From QPIN01 sp964472945 (GTDB lineage: Bacteria > Pseudomonadota > Gammaproteobacteria > Methylococcales > Methylomonadaceae), in the NCBI GenBank assembly GCA_964472945.1, contig CAYYNM010000026.1:1-23182 (forward strand): 23,182 nucleotides of DNA, in the 5' to 3' direction. Shown here in pieces: positions 1-8,279 of the stretch; the first letter of the stretch is position 1; each line of letters starts with the position of its first letter. A model generated the notes under the pieces. That model saw only the letters and a list, made by a program, of their open reading frames with translations, had not been told where the DNA came from and ran no database searches. The position numbers and the translations under genes are program-made.

Positions 1-69
1 TAAATCCCCTGTGAAACCAATATCTTGAGCCCTGTTATCCGCATTGAAGTCACGGATTCAGGAATTAAT

Positions 70-1419
70 TTACTTCCAAACACCTATAGCACGGTTTAAT
101 TCTGCTTCTGCTCGTAAAGCATCAAATTTTGCAGCTATATCTCTGGCATGTGATTTGTCTCTGGCAACTTCTGCTTCAATATAACGAGTAACTGTTACTG
201 TTCCTGCTTTACGTTGTTCGTTTACTAAGCGGAGAGCCTCTTCTGACGCGATTACTGCGCTTGATGTTACCTTTATTCTTGTTAATGCTTCTATTGCTTT
301 TAAATGAGCTGATTTAACTGACTTTTCAATTATTAACTGAGTTTGTTTTGCTGATTTCTGAGCAATGGCTAATTGATGTTCTGCTTTCTTGATTTTACTA
401 CTATTTCGAAAGCCAGAAAAAATATCTAGTTCAACGATCACACCCGCAGTGACATTATCTCTGTTTGTGTTGTAATCCAAATCTTTACTATCTGACCCGT
501 AAGAGACGTAAGCATCAGCTTTTGGTAAATAAGCTCCCTTAGCAGCATTCAGTTGTTGTTTTGCTATAACTATCTGTTTATTTGCAGCTTGTATTTCGGG
601 GCGTTGATTCATTGCTACAGTCAGTAAATCTCTAAAGTTATTATCTATTTGTGGTATTGTCCACTCGGTTGATGCGTTTACGTCAAATGCTTCACCTGCC
701 GTAATACCTAATAAACTTTTTAAACTTGTTTTGCTTAATTCAATAGCATTTGAAGTTTGTATTTTAATATCTTGTGCCTCTGCTAATTGTACTTGTAGTG
801 TGAGTACGTCAGATTTTAAAAGAGATCCTGCCAGATATTTGTTTTTACTTTGCTTTAGTTCATTCTTAACGGCTTCAATGGAACGGTCAGATACATGGTC
901 AATTTCTATTGAGGCTAAATAAGCGTAAAAGGTAGAGCTGACAGTTTGGATAAGTTGATTACGAACTGCCGATTTATTTAATGTCGCTGCTTCTACATCG
1001 AGTTGCGCGGCTTTGGAGTTATAATAATCTTGTCCCCCCCTAAAAAGAGAATAGCGAGCAGTTACTTCTGGTCGGTAGTTATCAATTCCTCCCGGGTTGT
1101 TAAAGTCGATTGAAGGGTTGGGAGATAAATCTAATCGTCGCTGGGATATAATCATACCAAAAGCACGAGAGGGGTTTGTGGTATGGGTATAAGATAAACG
1201 GGTTGTTATACTAGGGTAAAAACTAGATAAGGCTATATCTAATTGAGCTTCAGCTTGAGCAATTCTTTCTTGCATAATTTGCAAATTAGGGTTGTAAATC
1301 AGCGCGTGATCAATTGCTTGCTGCAAATTATAGCTATTATTTTCTGTTGCAGTGACAGGAGCCGAGTTGAGAATTAACAACGTAGCAATCAGTAATGGTT
1401 TTTTATATAAGGTAAGCAT
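70..1419 (-). CDS. TolC-family outer-membrane efflux protein
   Basis: 449 residues. A signal peptide is visible (charged MLTLYKK, hydrophobic stretch to about residue 20, probable cleavage near VTA-TEN at 23-25). The body has the long amphipathic, Gln/Ala/Lys-rich helices of TolC proteins in two similar halves, with the typical first-half start (LQQAIDHALIYNPNLQI) and a proline-marked turn (RPEIQAANKQI) opening the second. The length fits the family (about 420-490 residues). The role would be the outer-membrane channel of a tripartite efflux pump or type I secretion system. A periplasmic adaptor and inner-membrane pump would be expected just beyond the left edge, but only 69 bases remain there. 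It diverges from hemH. No clear Shine-Dalgarno site precedes the ATG. The substrate cannot be inferred. Confidence 0.9.
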   Translation of the reverse strand: MLTLYKKPLLIATLLILNSAPVTATENNSYNLQQAIDHALIYNPNLQIMQERIAQAEAQLDIALSSFYPSITTRLSYTHTTNPSRAFGMIISQRRLDLSPNPSIDFNNPGGIDNYRPEVTARYSLFRGGQDYYNSKAAQLDVEAATLNKSAVRNQLIQTVSSTFYAYLASIEIDHVSDRSIEAVKNELKQSKNKYLAGSLLKSDVLTLQVQLAEAQDIKIQTSNAIELSKTSLKSLLGITAGEAFDVNASTEWTIPQIDNNFRDLLTVAMNQRPEIQAANKQIVIAKQQLNAAKGAYLPKADAYVSYGSDSKDLDYNTNRDNVTAGVIVELDIFSGFRNSSKIKKAEHQLAIAQKSAKQTQLIIEKSVKSAHLKAIEALTRIKVTSSAVIASEEALRLVNEQRKAGTVTVTRYIEAEVARDKSHARDIAAKFDALRAEAELNRAIGVWK

Positions 1420-1800
1420 AATTTTGCAAGGATAAGTTATAAGTTAAGCCAAGTACTACCAATATTCTCGGACAGCCTCCTAGTATTCAAACTGTATCTA
1501 ATTTCCCTTCTTTTTAATATTCGGCTAAGGAATAGGAAAAGCCTAAGGATTTGATGTGTATTATTATATTCTAATGTATGGTGATTAAGAAGAACTATAT
1601 GGGTTATTGAGCTTGTTAATAAATATCAACTTTCTTAAGAGTATGCAAGATCAATACTTAAGTTGCTATAAAGCAGTGAGGGTTTTTGGCAGACAATTAA
1701 TAGAACTATTGCTGAATATAGGAAATGGATGAAAATTAATCAATGTTATTTGTGGCTAATGATAGAATTTAGTTTTACTTCTCTTTAACTTATAACTTCT
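1420..1800. other. Divergent intergenic region between tolC-like gene and hemH
   Basis: 381 bp, AT-rich, with no convincing ORF. It holds a solo 21-bp MITE end at 1463-1483 and a 14-bp motif at both edges: AAGTTATAAGTTAA at 1434-1447 and its reverse complement at 1785-1798. The motif therefore lies just upstream of each divergent start. I see no confident sigma-70 promoter pair or RNA gene. Confidence 0.6.
1463..1483. repeat. Solo terminal repeat of the 12861-13027 MITE
   Basis: This 21-bp stretch, ending in CTCGGACAGCCTCCTAG, is identical to 13007-13027, the right end of the MITE inside the doxX pseudogene including its CTAG flank. Interior MITE sequence is absent to the left and no opposite end is visible nearby. 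It looks like a deletion remnant or an incomplete copy. Confidence 0.75.
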
Positions 1801-2930
1801 ATGACAAAAAAAGCTATATTGCTCGCTAATTTAGGATCTCCTGATAAACCAAAGACTAAAGAAGTTAGAAAATATCTTAATCAATTTCTAAGTGACCCTT
1901 ATGTTATTCATTTACCCTGGTTGCTAAGACGAATAATTGTAAGCCTGTTTATTTTGCCAACTCGGCCTAAAATATCTGCAAAAGCTTATCAAAGTATCTG
2001 GGCTAAGGAAGGTTCACCCTTATTATTTTTGTCTGAACAGTTAAAACAGGCTGTACAAGCTAAGCTTGATTGTCCTGTTGCCATAGCTATGCGGTATGGT
2101 AAACCTAGTATAAAAAAACAATTGCTATCCCTGGTTAAAGATCAGGGGGTTACTGAAATTTTATTTATTCCTTTATATCCACACTATGCTGAAAGTACAG
2201 TCACCACTTCTGTTGAGGAAGCTAAACGGGTGATTAAAAAATTTAAGCTTAAAGTGTCTTTACAGGTGCAACAGCCTTTTTATCAACATGATGACTATAT
2301 CTCAGCTTTAGTGAATAGTGCGCAACCTTATTTACAGCAACCTTATNNNNNNNNNNNNNNNNNNNNNNNNNNNNNNNNNNNNNNNNNNNNNNNNNNNNNN
2401 NNNNNNNNNNNNNNNNNNNNNNNNNNNNNNNNNNNNNNNNNNNNNNGCAACCTTATTTACAGCAACCTTATGACCATTTATTGTTTAGTTATCATGGTTT
2501 GCCTGAGGTTCATATTAGCAAACTGGATAAATCAAAAAAGCATTGTTTAAAAACGGTTGCCTGTTGTAGTAAACCTCATAAAGTGCATAAAACTTGCTAC
2601 CGGCATCAGGTGTTTCAAACAACACGTTGTTTTGCAGAAAAAGCCAACTTACCAGCGGGAAAATATTCTGTTGCATTTCAATCGCGGCTTGGCAGGGCAA
2701 AGTGGTTAGGCCCCAGTACAGAAGAACGTTTACGTGACTTGGCTGAAAATGGAGTTAAAAATGTATTAGTTATTTGTCCGTCTTTTGTAACAGATTGTTT
2801 AGAAACATTAGAAGAAATTGCAATTCGGGGGCAGCAGGTGTTTAAAGAAGCTGGAGGAGAATCCTTGACTTTAATCCCCTGTTTAAATGATAACGAAGAG
2901 TGGGTCGATACATTAGTCTCCTGGTGTTAA
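1801..2930 (+). CDS. hemH: Ferrochelatase (interrupted only by an assembly gap)
   Basis: Ferrochelatase inserts Fe2+ into protoporphyrin IX in the last step of protoheme synthesis. The N-terminus (KKAILLANLGSPDKP) and the catalytic histidine motif SYHGLP (His about 190 once the gap is removed) are clear. So are QSRLGRAKWLGPSTEE and the acidic LETLEEI segment. The reading frame appears broken by 100 N at 2347-2446, but the 25 bases before the N run (2322-2346) repeat exactly after it (2447-2471). Dropping the N run and one copy gives one continuous frame, PYLQQPYDHLLFSYHG, of about 334 residues, normal for the family. The gene is therefore almost certainly intact. Four Cys occur in a cluster around 205-225, but I do not claim a metal site. 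VanZ-like 2950-4077 follows after 19 bp. Confidence 0.95.
2347..2446. other. 100-N scaffold gap, probably a spurious (negative) gap
   Basis: Both flanks carry the same 25 bp (2322-2346 = 2447-2471). This is what two overlapping contig ends look like when joined by a fixed-size spacer. The hemH frame is restored by merging the copies. Confidence 0.9.
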
Positions 2931-2949
2931 GCCACTTATTAATACAATT

Positions 2950-4077
2950 ATGTATTTATTTCTGTTAATTGTTTTTCTTATAAGCTATGGCTCGCTTTAT
3001 CCTTTTGATTTTGTGCAACTGACTAATGAATCTGCTGACTTAAAAACACTGTTCAAAACGTGGGGAAGTTATACCCACCAAGGCGATATACTAGCAAATT
3101 TAATTTTATTTATACCCTTTGGAATAATAGGTACACGGGTAATAGAGGCTAAATTTAATCAATTTGTTGCAATATCTATTATCTTGTTTTTAGGCTTGTG
3201 TCTTAGTATTATTTTGCAGGTTGGGCAAATATATTTACCTAGTCGAGATGCTAATTTAAGTGATGCAGTACTCAACTTTATAGGGACTATAGCGGGTGTT
3301 TTTATAGCCGTTAGTTTAAATACAAAAGAATCTTTAATTGCTGCCGCTAAACCTCATCTTAATTCATTTCCCATTCTACTGCTTTTTAGTTGGTTTGCTT
3401 ATAGATTAATGCCATTTGTACCAAGCTTGGATTGGCAGGAAATAAAAAATGGAGTTAAACCTGTTTTTCTTTTTTCTACATGGGAATTAAGCAGAATATT
3501 TCATGATGCTACTGCCTGGTTGATCGTTTTTTATATACTTTGCAGACACAAGCGAAAAAAGCTACCAATAATTTATTTTTCCAGGCTAATATTGCTGTGT
3601 TTTACCCTTGAAATTATTATTGTTAATAATACAGTGAGTCTGTCCAATGTTGTTGGTGCAATATTAGCACTTGTTTCATGGTGGGCATTTTTCTCATATT
3701 TAACAAATATTTCAGCATGGCTAGCTATTATGTTGCTTATCACGCTTTTTGTTTCGGGTTTTTCTCCTTATCAACTGTCTGCCTCGACGCAGACTATGCA
3801 ACTAATACCTTTTTATGGTTTTTTAGCAGGGTCAATGCTAGTCAATACGGCCTCCCTTTTAGAAAAATTCTTCTTATATGGTGCTCTTGTTTGGTTGCTT
3901 CATAACCTTGATTTAAAACTGTGGGTAGCCATTTTAATAACAGTCAGTGTGACCAGTTGTATTGAGTTTGGACAGATTTTTCTGGTAGGACATTTGGCTG
4001 AAATTACGGATCCTCTATTGGTTATTTTGATTGGTCTTTTGATAGATACAGTAGATAAAACAGTTGGTAAGTATTAA
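2950..4077 (+). CDS. VanZ-like family membrane protein, two lobes
   Basis: 375 residues, strongly hydrophobic, about 10 transmembrane segments. The first half has VanZ-like signatures: ISYGSLYPFDF at the N-terminus, then the GDILANLILFIPFGIIG segment near residues 48-62 and a polar SRDANLSDAVLNFIGT segment. The second half (from about residue 275) repeats the pattern: FYGFLAGSMLVNTASLLEKFFLYGAL, then IEFGQIF and AEITDPLLVILIG. This suggests a tandem VanZ-like arrangement. VanZ proteins are named after teicoplanin resistance, but chromosomal relatives have no established single function, so none is assigned. The gene follows hemH by 19 bp on the same strand, probably co-transcribed, and ends before a rho-independent terminator. 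No strong Shine-Dalgarno is seen before the ATG. Confidence 0.8.
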   Translation: MYLFLLIVFLISYGSLYPFDFVQLTNESADLKTLFKTWGSYTHQGDILANLILFIPFGIIGTRVIEAKFNQFVAISIILFLGLCLSIILQVGQIYLPSRDANLSDAVLNFIGTIAGVFIAVSLNTKESLIAAAKPHLNSFPILLLFSWFAYRLMPFVPSLDWQEIKNGVKPVFLFSTWELSRIFHDATAWLIVFYILCRHKRKKLPIIYFSRLILLCFTLEIIIVNNTVSLSNVVGAILALVSWWAFFSYLTNISAWLAIMLLITLFVSGFSPYQLSASTQTMQLIPFYGFLAGSMLVNTASLLEKFFLYGALVWLLHNLDLKLWVAILITVSVTSCIEFGQIFLVGHLAEITDPLLVILIGLLIDTVDKTVGKY

Positions 4078-4086
4078 ATATAAAAA

Positions 4087-4109
4087 GGCAGCTAATGCCA
4101 ACTTTTTTT
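4087..4109 (+). terminator. Rho-independent terminator after the VanZ-like gene
   Basis: The hairpin is GGCA-gctaa-TGCC (4087-4099), followed within three bases by seven T (4103-4109). It lies 10 bp after the VanZ-like stop codon and separates the hemH unit from the roadblock operon. Confidence 0.7.
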
Positions 4110-4273
4110 GTTAGAGCATATAGCTATAATAACTTGATTAACAGTAAATTGTGAATGTTAATTAATCTTATTTGTAGTTTTATTGGTGGCTTTTTTACTA
4201 AAAAACTAGACAAAACATAGCTGACTACTATGCTTAAAATTAACCATTTCCAAGATTGAGAATTAGTTATTCA

Positions 4274-4978
4274 ATGTCTATTACCGATAATAAGCCGCTT
4301 CCTGCTTTTGTAGATTCTGATAATAGTTTTATTGTTAAGGAATTATTATGGCTTTCAGAAAATCAATCAACGGAATGTCTATATCAACAAATAATCTCCA
4401 AGGTATTGAGGAAACCTAATAAGTTGATGTTTCATTTACAACGAATATACTTTACCTATAACTCTGAGATGCATGAACAATTGTATGCTGCTTTAGTTGA
4501 TTTGTTATGGATATTGGAGGGAAAAGGTTTGGCACTTAGCCATAGGATGGTCAACGCGACTCGATCTATATTGACTGAAGCCCAAGCTAAGACGTTAGAT
4601 AAATATTTAAAAAAACAAAATATTAATTTGCTTTTAGGCAATAAGTTTTCTGTATGCACATCTGGGAGTATCAATTATCAAGCTCTTGTTATTAAAAAAA
4701 TAGCCACGATTGATGAGCGTTACGACCCATTAGAATTAGCAAAAGATTATATTGAATATAGCCAACTGGAATCAGCACTGCAAACACTTGAAAATGCGTT
4801 AATAGATGAGCCTGATAGACAAGATATACAAGCTGAGTTGCTAGACCTGCTAAAGAAAACCAGTAATACGGTAGCATTTAAAAGAATAACAGATACTTTA
4901 TTAGCAAATGGTTGGAAGGAGTCCACTGAATGGCTGGATATAGCTGACTACTTTGCAGGGATAAGTAGTGAAAAATAA
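4274..4978 (+). CDS. Helical TPR-like protein, first gene of GTPase/roadblock operon
   Basis: 234 residues from the ATG at 4274; an in-frame TTG at 4256 is possible but less likely. No signal peptide or membrane segment, so it is cytoplasmic. The N-terminal two-thirds are mixed helical sequence I do not recognise. Residues of about 155-234 resemble tetratricopeptide repeats of the kind at the C-terminus of FimV: the run LELAKDYIEYSQLESALQTL, then ENALIDEPDRQDIQ, then a second helix pair ending in WLDIADYF. FimV is a polar hub for type IV pilus and signalling proteins, so a scaffold role is plausible but inferred. The stop overlaps the next gene's GTG start by 11 bases, which indicates translational coupling. 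It begins the operon 197 bp after a terminator. Confidence 0.65.
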   Translation: MSITDNKPLPAFVDSDNSFIVKELLWLSENQSTECLYQQIISKVLRKPNKLMFHLQRIYFTYNSEMHEQLYAALVDLLWILEGKGLALSHRMVNATRSILTEAQAKTLDKYLKKQNINLLLGNKFSVCTSGSINYQALVIKKIATIDERYDPLELAKDYIEYSQLESALQTLENALIDEPDRQDIQAELLDLLKKTSNTVAFKRITDTLLANGWKESTEWLDIADYFAGISSEK

Positions 4979-6155
4979 GAAACTTATACCACTGAAACTT
5001 GCACTTTATGGAATGGATAACCGTGCATATAAAATGATGTGTATGTACCTTAAGGGTCCCTGTAAAGGTATAGCAGTTGTAGTTGATGAGGCTGAAGCTG
5101 AAATTGATTTGTTGGATGCAGATCATATAAAAGCAAAAGATTTACTGGATGAGCTAAAAGCCAGAGTACCTAATCGGCCTCTTATTATTCTGTCATTAGA
5201 AAAACTGTCAATAGAAGGGGCTATATACGTTAAAAAACCGGTTGAAACATTAACACTTGTTACTGCACTTAAGCAAGCTAAAGCAAACCTTACTGCTGAT
5301 GGTTCTAAAAAAAACAAGGTAATACCAAAGCCAGAAATAATTCAGAAAGAGACTGAAAATGTCGTTAAAGAAGAGTTGCCAGTCACTAAACAGATAGATA
5401 AGGAAGAAAAAAAGAAAGTATCAAAGCATAGAACGGCAATGGACTTAACCGAAAGTAGCTTTTCAGCTTACATGGGTAATGTTGAGGGTGTGGACTTTAC
5501 TGATTCAGAACAGGTATTAAAAGCCTCTTATAATCCTAAAGGCTATTTCTTAGGCTTTGTACAATCAGCTCTTAAGGTATGTAAGGCTAAAAACCGAATT
5601 TTACAATTAAATTCAGGCTGGAAACCCTTAATTGTTTTCCCCCATAGCCAAGAAATTTGGTTGGATGTTGAGGATAAGCAATTAAGAGCATTTGCAGGTG
5701 TTGCAATATCTAAAAATGGTTCTAAAGCCATGTCATTAACACTTATTGATCATGAAAAATTTAAGTCTCAACCAAAAATGGAAGGTTTTTATGATACGGA
5801 TCATTTTTTGTGGAAGCTGGCAGTATGGACCTCAAAAGGTAGATACCCAAACACGATTGATATTAACAAACCCGTTTATTTGATGCAGTGGCCTAATTTT
5901 ACGCGTTTAGTTGTTACTCCGCATGCTATGCGAATTTCTGCATTGTTAATAAGAGGGCCAAGGACTGCTATGAGTATTGCTAATACTTTAAATATTAAAC
6001 CACAATATGTTTTTGTATTTATTAGTGCCGCTAATATTTTGGGACTTGTTGGGCAGGCGAAACGCCAGGTTGATCAGTTAATAGCACCTGCTGAAGTTAA
6101 GCTAACAAAAACAAAAGGTTTGTTAAGTAGAATACTAGGACGTTTAAGAGGGTAG
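4968..6155 (+). CDS. Degenerate receiver-like protein with linker and C-terminal winged-helix-like region
   Basis: 395 residues from a GTG start with AGGGA about six bases upstream. Residues about 5-110 have the outline of a response-regulator receiver: alternating strands and helices, EIDLLDADH near residues 45-53 (Asp50 a possible phosphoacceptor), PLIILSLEK and a Lys-Pro at about 90-91. The N-terminal acidic pair is missing, so phosphorylation is doubtful. Residues about 110-160 are a charged, probably disordered linker rich in Lys and Glu. The C-terminal half is globular with many aromatics (GYFLGF, FYDTDHFLWKLAVW, VYLMQWPNFTRL) and ends in a helix-turn-helix-like segment (GPRTAMSIANTLNIK) and a basic tail. 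I do not recognise this C-terminal family. Position next to the GTPase suggests a partner or targeting protein. Confidence 0.6.
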   Translation: MKNKKLIPLKLALYGMDNRAYKMMCMYLKGPCKGIAVVVDEAEAEIDLLDADHIKAKDLLDELKARVPNRPLIILSLEKLSIEGAIYVKKPVETLTLVTALKQAKANLTADGSKKNKVIPKPEIIQKETENVVKEELPVTKQIDKEEKKKVSKHRTAMDLTESSFSAYMGNVEGVDFTDSEQVLKASYNPKGYFLGFVQSALKVCKAKNRILQLNSGWKPLIVFPHSQEIWLDVEDKQLRAFAGVAISKNGSKAMSLTLIDHEKFKSQPKMEGFYDTDHFLWKLAVWTSKGRYPNTIDINKPVYLMQWPNFTRLVVTPHAMRISALLIRGPRTAMSIANTLNIKPQYVFVFISAANILGLVGQAKRQVDQLIAPAEVKLTKTKGLLSRILGRLRG

Positions 6156-6170
6156 GAAATTTTAAAAACA

Positions 6171-6710
6171 ATGACTCAATATAAAATTATTTTTACTGGG
6201 CCTGTGGGCGCTGGCAAGACAACGGCAATAGATTCAATTAGTGATGTACCACCCGTTAAAACAGATGCAGCGGCAAGTGATATGACTAAAAGTCGAAAAG
6301 AGGCAACTACAGTTGCTATGGATTATGGCATTATGAATTTGGATGATGGTGAAAAAATTCATTTATATGGTACACCTGGACAAGAGCGTTTTGATTTTAT
6401 GTGGGATATTTTAACGGTTGGTGGTATTGGGTTGATTTTGTTATTAGATAACACCCGAGCAGACCCTTTTAAGGATATGCAGTTCTTCTTAGATTCTTTT
6501 GGCAAATTTATTGCCGAAACCAGTGTTGCAATTGGGGTGACTCAAATGGATTTAAGCAGTAAACCGAGTATTAATGATTATCATAAACAACTGCAAGATA
6601 CAGATTTGAAACCTGCAATATTTGCCGTTGATGCACGAGTCAAGAATGATGTTTCTTTATTGGTTCAAGCTCTACTTTTCTCGCTTGATCCTGGCTTGGA
6701 GGGAGAGTAG
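6171..6710 (+). CDS. MglA/Arf-like small GTP-binding protein
   Basis: 179 residues. The P-loop GPVGAGKTT is at 10-18 (Lys16, Thr17). The G2-region threonines are in EATTVAMDYG (about 44-53). The G3/switch II region is YGTPGQERF (66-74), with the usual Asp of DxxG replaced by Gly67 but Gln71 kept. The G4 position has TQMD (124-127) in place of NKxD. The G5-like VDAR is at 153-156. These bacterial Ras-superfamily proteins include MglA, the polarity switch of Myxococcus, and are commonly encoded beside roadblock proteins, which act as their activating or binding partners, as here. No membrane segment or lipid signal is seen, so it is cytoplasmic. It lies 15 bp after the receiver-like gene and 3 bp before the next. 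Nucleotide specificity is uncertain because of the altered G4. Confidence 0.85.
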   Translation: MTQYKIIFTGPVGAGKTTAIDSISDVPPVKTDAAASDMTKSRKEATTVAMDYGIMNLDDGEKIHLYGTPGQERFDFMWDILTVGGIGLILLLDNTRADPFKDMQFFLDSFGKFIAETSVAIGVTQMDLSSKPSINDYHKQLQDTDLKPAIFAVDARVKNDVSLLVQALLFSLDPGLEGE

Positions 6711-6713
6711 AGC

Positions 6714-7349
6714 ATGAGTGAGTATATATTAGCAGATAATTTGTTTCTTTATCCAACACCTGTAGGTGCTTATTATGCAGTTGCCTCACCTGAGCAAGAT
6801 AAGGCTAGAAAGTTTATTAAAAAACTTTTACAGCAAACTGAAACTCCCGTATTAAATGTGGAAAATTTAATGCAGTTAATGGATGAAGAGGGTGAGAATA
6901 AAGCTTTAGATTCTCTGGTTCATTATCAAAAATTAGGCTGGGTTCAGGGTATCGAGAAAGCTGTAAAAGCACCAGTAGGTTCATTAGAAAAAATATTACC
7001 CGGGTTACTTGAAAGTGTTTCTGAAACAGGAAAAGTCCTATTAGCTGATGATCAGGGTTTTTATCTGGCATGTAGTGGTTTTCCTCATGAAGTTGCAGAA
7101 GAGTTATCAGCATTAAGTGCAGAAATTGCTACAGTACATAAACGGCGCTCAGGTTTGCTAATGAATAATTTAGGTATTGCTAGCCATGCCTGGGCAATTG
7201 TTGATGCATTTGGTAGTAGTCAAACTGGTTTTTGGCCAATATTTATAGGCAAAAACCGATTTGTTATTGTTATTTCGGGTATCCCTCATTTTAATCAATC
7301 TGATTTCGTCTCACTGGTTTGGGCTTTAAATATTCGATATGCTGAATAA
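6714..7349 (+). CDS. Protein with C-terminal roadblock-like fold, GTPase partner
   Basis: 211 residues, cytoplasmic. The N-terminal part (about 1-90) is mostly helical and may be a small winged-helix-like domain (KFIKKLLQQTETPVLNVENL, LVHYQKLGWVQ). From about residue 92 the pattern is roadblock-like: a long helix (SLEKILPGLLESV), the strand VLLADDQGFYLACSG, a second helix rich in Glu/Ala (EVAEELSALSAEIATVHKR), then strands AWAIVDAF and FVIVISG. A GGAGGGAGAG purine run ending just before the start is the Shine-Dalgarno. It is separated from the GTPase gene by only three bases. I take it to be a divergent MglB-type partner on the basis of fold outline and position; sequence identity to named families is not evident to me. 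Confidence 0.6.
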   Translation: MSEYILADNLFLYPTPVGAYYAVASPEQDKARKFIKKLLQQTETPVLNVENLMQLMDEEGENKALDSLVHYQKLGWVQGIEKAVKAPVGSLEKILPGLLESVSETGKVLLADDQGFYLACSGFPHEVAEELSALSAEIATVHKRRSGLLMNNLGIASHAWAIVDAFGSSQTGFWPIFIGKNRFVIVISGIPHFNQSDFVSLVWALNIRYAE

Positions 7350-7396
7350 GGTAGATAAAAATCTGGTTTTAAAATTCACTAATATAAGGAGTTAAT

Positions 7397-7759
7397 ATGA
7401 AAGCTGATATGCTGACATCAATTTTAAACGAACTTAATGGAACGTCTGCTGATATTGAAGCCTCAGGGGTTATATCAACAGATGGATTAATGATGGCCTC
7501 CGTCTTGCCTGCTGGGTTAGATGAAGATCGGGTGGGGGCCATGAGTGCGGCAATGCTATCGTTGGGAGATAGAACCGCACAAGAGCTTAATCGAGGGGGT
7601 TTGGAACAAGTACTGATTAAAGGAGATAGTGGTTATGTGCTGATGACCTATGCAGGTGAAGAAGCGGTATTAACCGTTATGGCAAAGACCAATGCAAAAT
7701 TGGGGCTTATTTTTCTGGATGTTAAAAGAGCAGCTGAAAGTATTACAGAAGTACTTTAA
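7397..7759 (+). CDS. Roadblock/LC7 domain protein (MglB-like)
   Basis: 120 residues, a single roadblock/LC7 domain at full length. The N-terminal helix (MLTSILNELNGTSADIEAS) leads into GVISTDGLMMAS, a second helix (RVGAMSAAMLSLGDRTAQEL), the strands LEQVLIKGDSGYVLMTYAG and AVLTVMAK, and a C-terminal helix (FLDVKRAAESI). Roadblock proteins dimerise and bind or activate Ras-like GTPases (MglB on MglA, for example). AAGGAG sits at good spacing before the ATG. The 47-bp gap to the previous gene contains no obvious terminator, so it probably belongs to the same operon. With 6714-7349 it makes a likely pair of roadblock-fold subunits for the GTPase at 6171-6710. Confidence 0.88.
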   Translation: MKADMLTSILNELNGTSADIEASGVISTDGLMMASVLPAGLDEDRVGAMSAAMLSLGDRTAQELNRGGLEQVLIKGDSGYVLMTYAGEEAVLTVMAKTNAKLGLIFLDVKRAAESITEVL

Positions 7760-7789
7760 AGCTATTAATAGTTTCAGACAGGAGTATTT

Positions 7790-8266
7790 ATGATTAGTGA
7801 TATGAAGCCTGAAGATATCGTGGGTGACTATAAAGAAGTTACGCTCGACTTATATAACTCAATCTCCAGAAAAATTTTATACACTGAGGTTGAAACACCT
7901 TACCCTGATGGTAAGCTTATTGTATCAACCACCACGCCCGATGGGGTTATAACACATGTAAATCAATCTTTTATAGAGATGTCAGGATTTACAGAAGAGG
8001 AATTAATAGGAGCTCCCCATTCTATTCTTAGGCACCCCGATATGCCACCTGCTGCTTTTCAAGATTTATGGGATACCGTCAATAAAGGTAAAAAATGGCA
8101 GGGGTTTGTAAAAAATCTGCGTAAGGATGGAGGGTATTACTGGGTTAAAGCAACCGTTATCCCAAATATTAGAAGGGGTAAGCTTGAAGCGTATACTTCG
8201 GTGCGTAGAAAACCATCTCGCAGCAAAGTGGATGAGTGTATTAAGCTTTATCCAACTTTATTTTAA
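7790..8266 (+). CDS. Aer-like PAS-domain sensor protein without output domain
   Basis: 158 residues, essentially one PAS domain. Residues about 48-140 match the N-terminal PAS of the aerotaxis/redox sensor Aer: TPDGVITHVNQSFIEMSGFT, the characteristic PHSILRHPDMPPAAF, then WQGFVKNLRKDGGYYWVKA. The RHPDMP segment and its following Trp are typical of the FAD-binding Aer PAS, so a flavin cofactor and redox or oxygen sensing are reasonable inferences. There is no transmembrane segment, HAMP, methyl-accepting or kinase domain, so the signal must pass by protein-protein contact, most simply to the GTPase/roadblock proteins upstream. ACAGGAG precedes the ATG. It lies 30 bp after the roadblock gene and 13 bp before the next. 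Confidence 0.88.
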   Translation: MISDMKPEDIVGDYKEVTLDLYNSISRKILYTEVETPYPDGKLIVSTTTPDGVITHVNQSFIEMSGFTEEELIGAPHSILRHPDMPPAAFQDLWDTVNKGKKWQGFVKNLRKDGGYYWVKATVIPNIRRGKLEAYTSVRRKPSRSKVDECIKLYPTLF

Positions 8267-8279
8267 TAGGGAGATTATG

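Noticed and set aside
1..53. Possible start of a minus-strand adaptor gene (GTG at 53 or ATG at 44) after the tolC-like gene
   Set aside because: Only about 17 codons are visible and the sequence is not recognisably an adaptor N-terminus; a plus-strand reading is equally open.
4190..4235. Short inverted repeats (TAGTTTT/AAAAACTA, CATAG/CTATG) before the roadblock operon as terminator or operator
   Set aside because: Very AT-rich, short arms; not distinguishable from chance.
8127..8279. N-terminal extension of the PhnD-like protein into the PAS gene
   Set aside because: It overlaps the PAS domain in another frame; GGGAG before the tandem ATG codons marks the real start.
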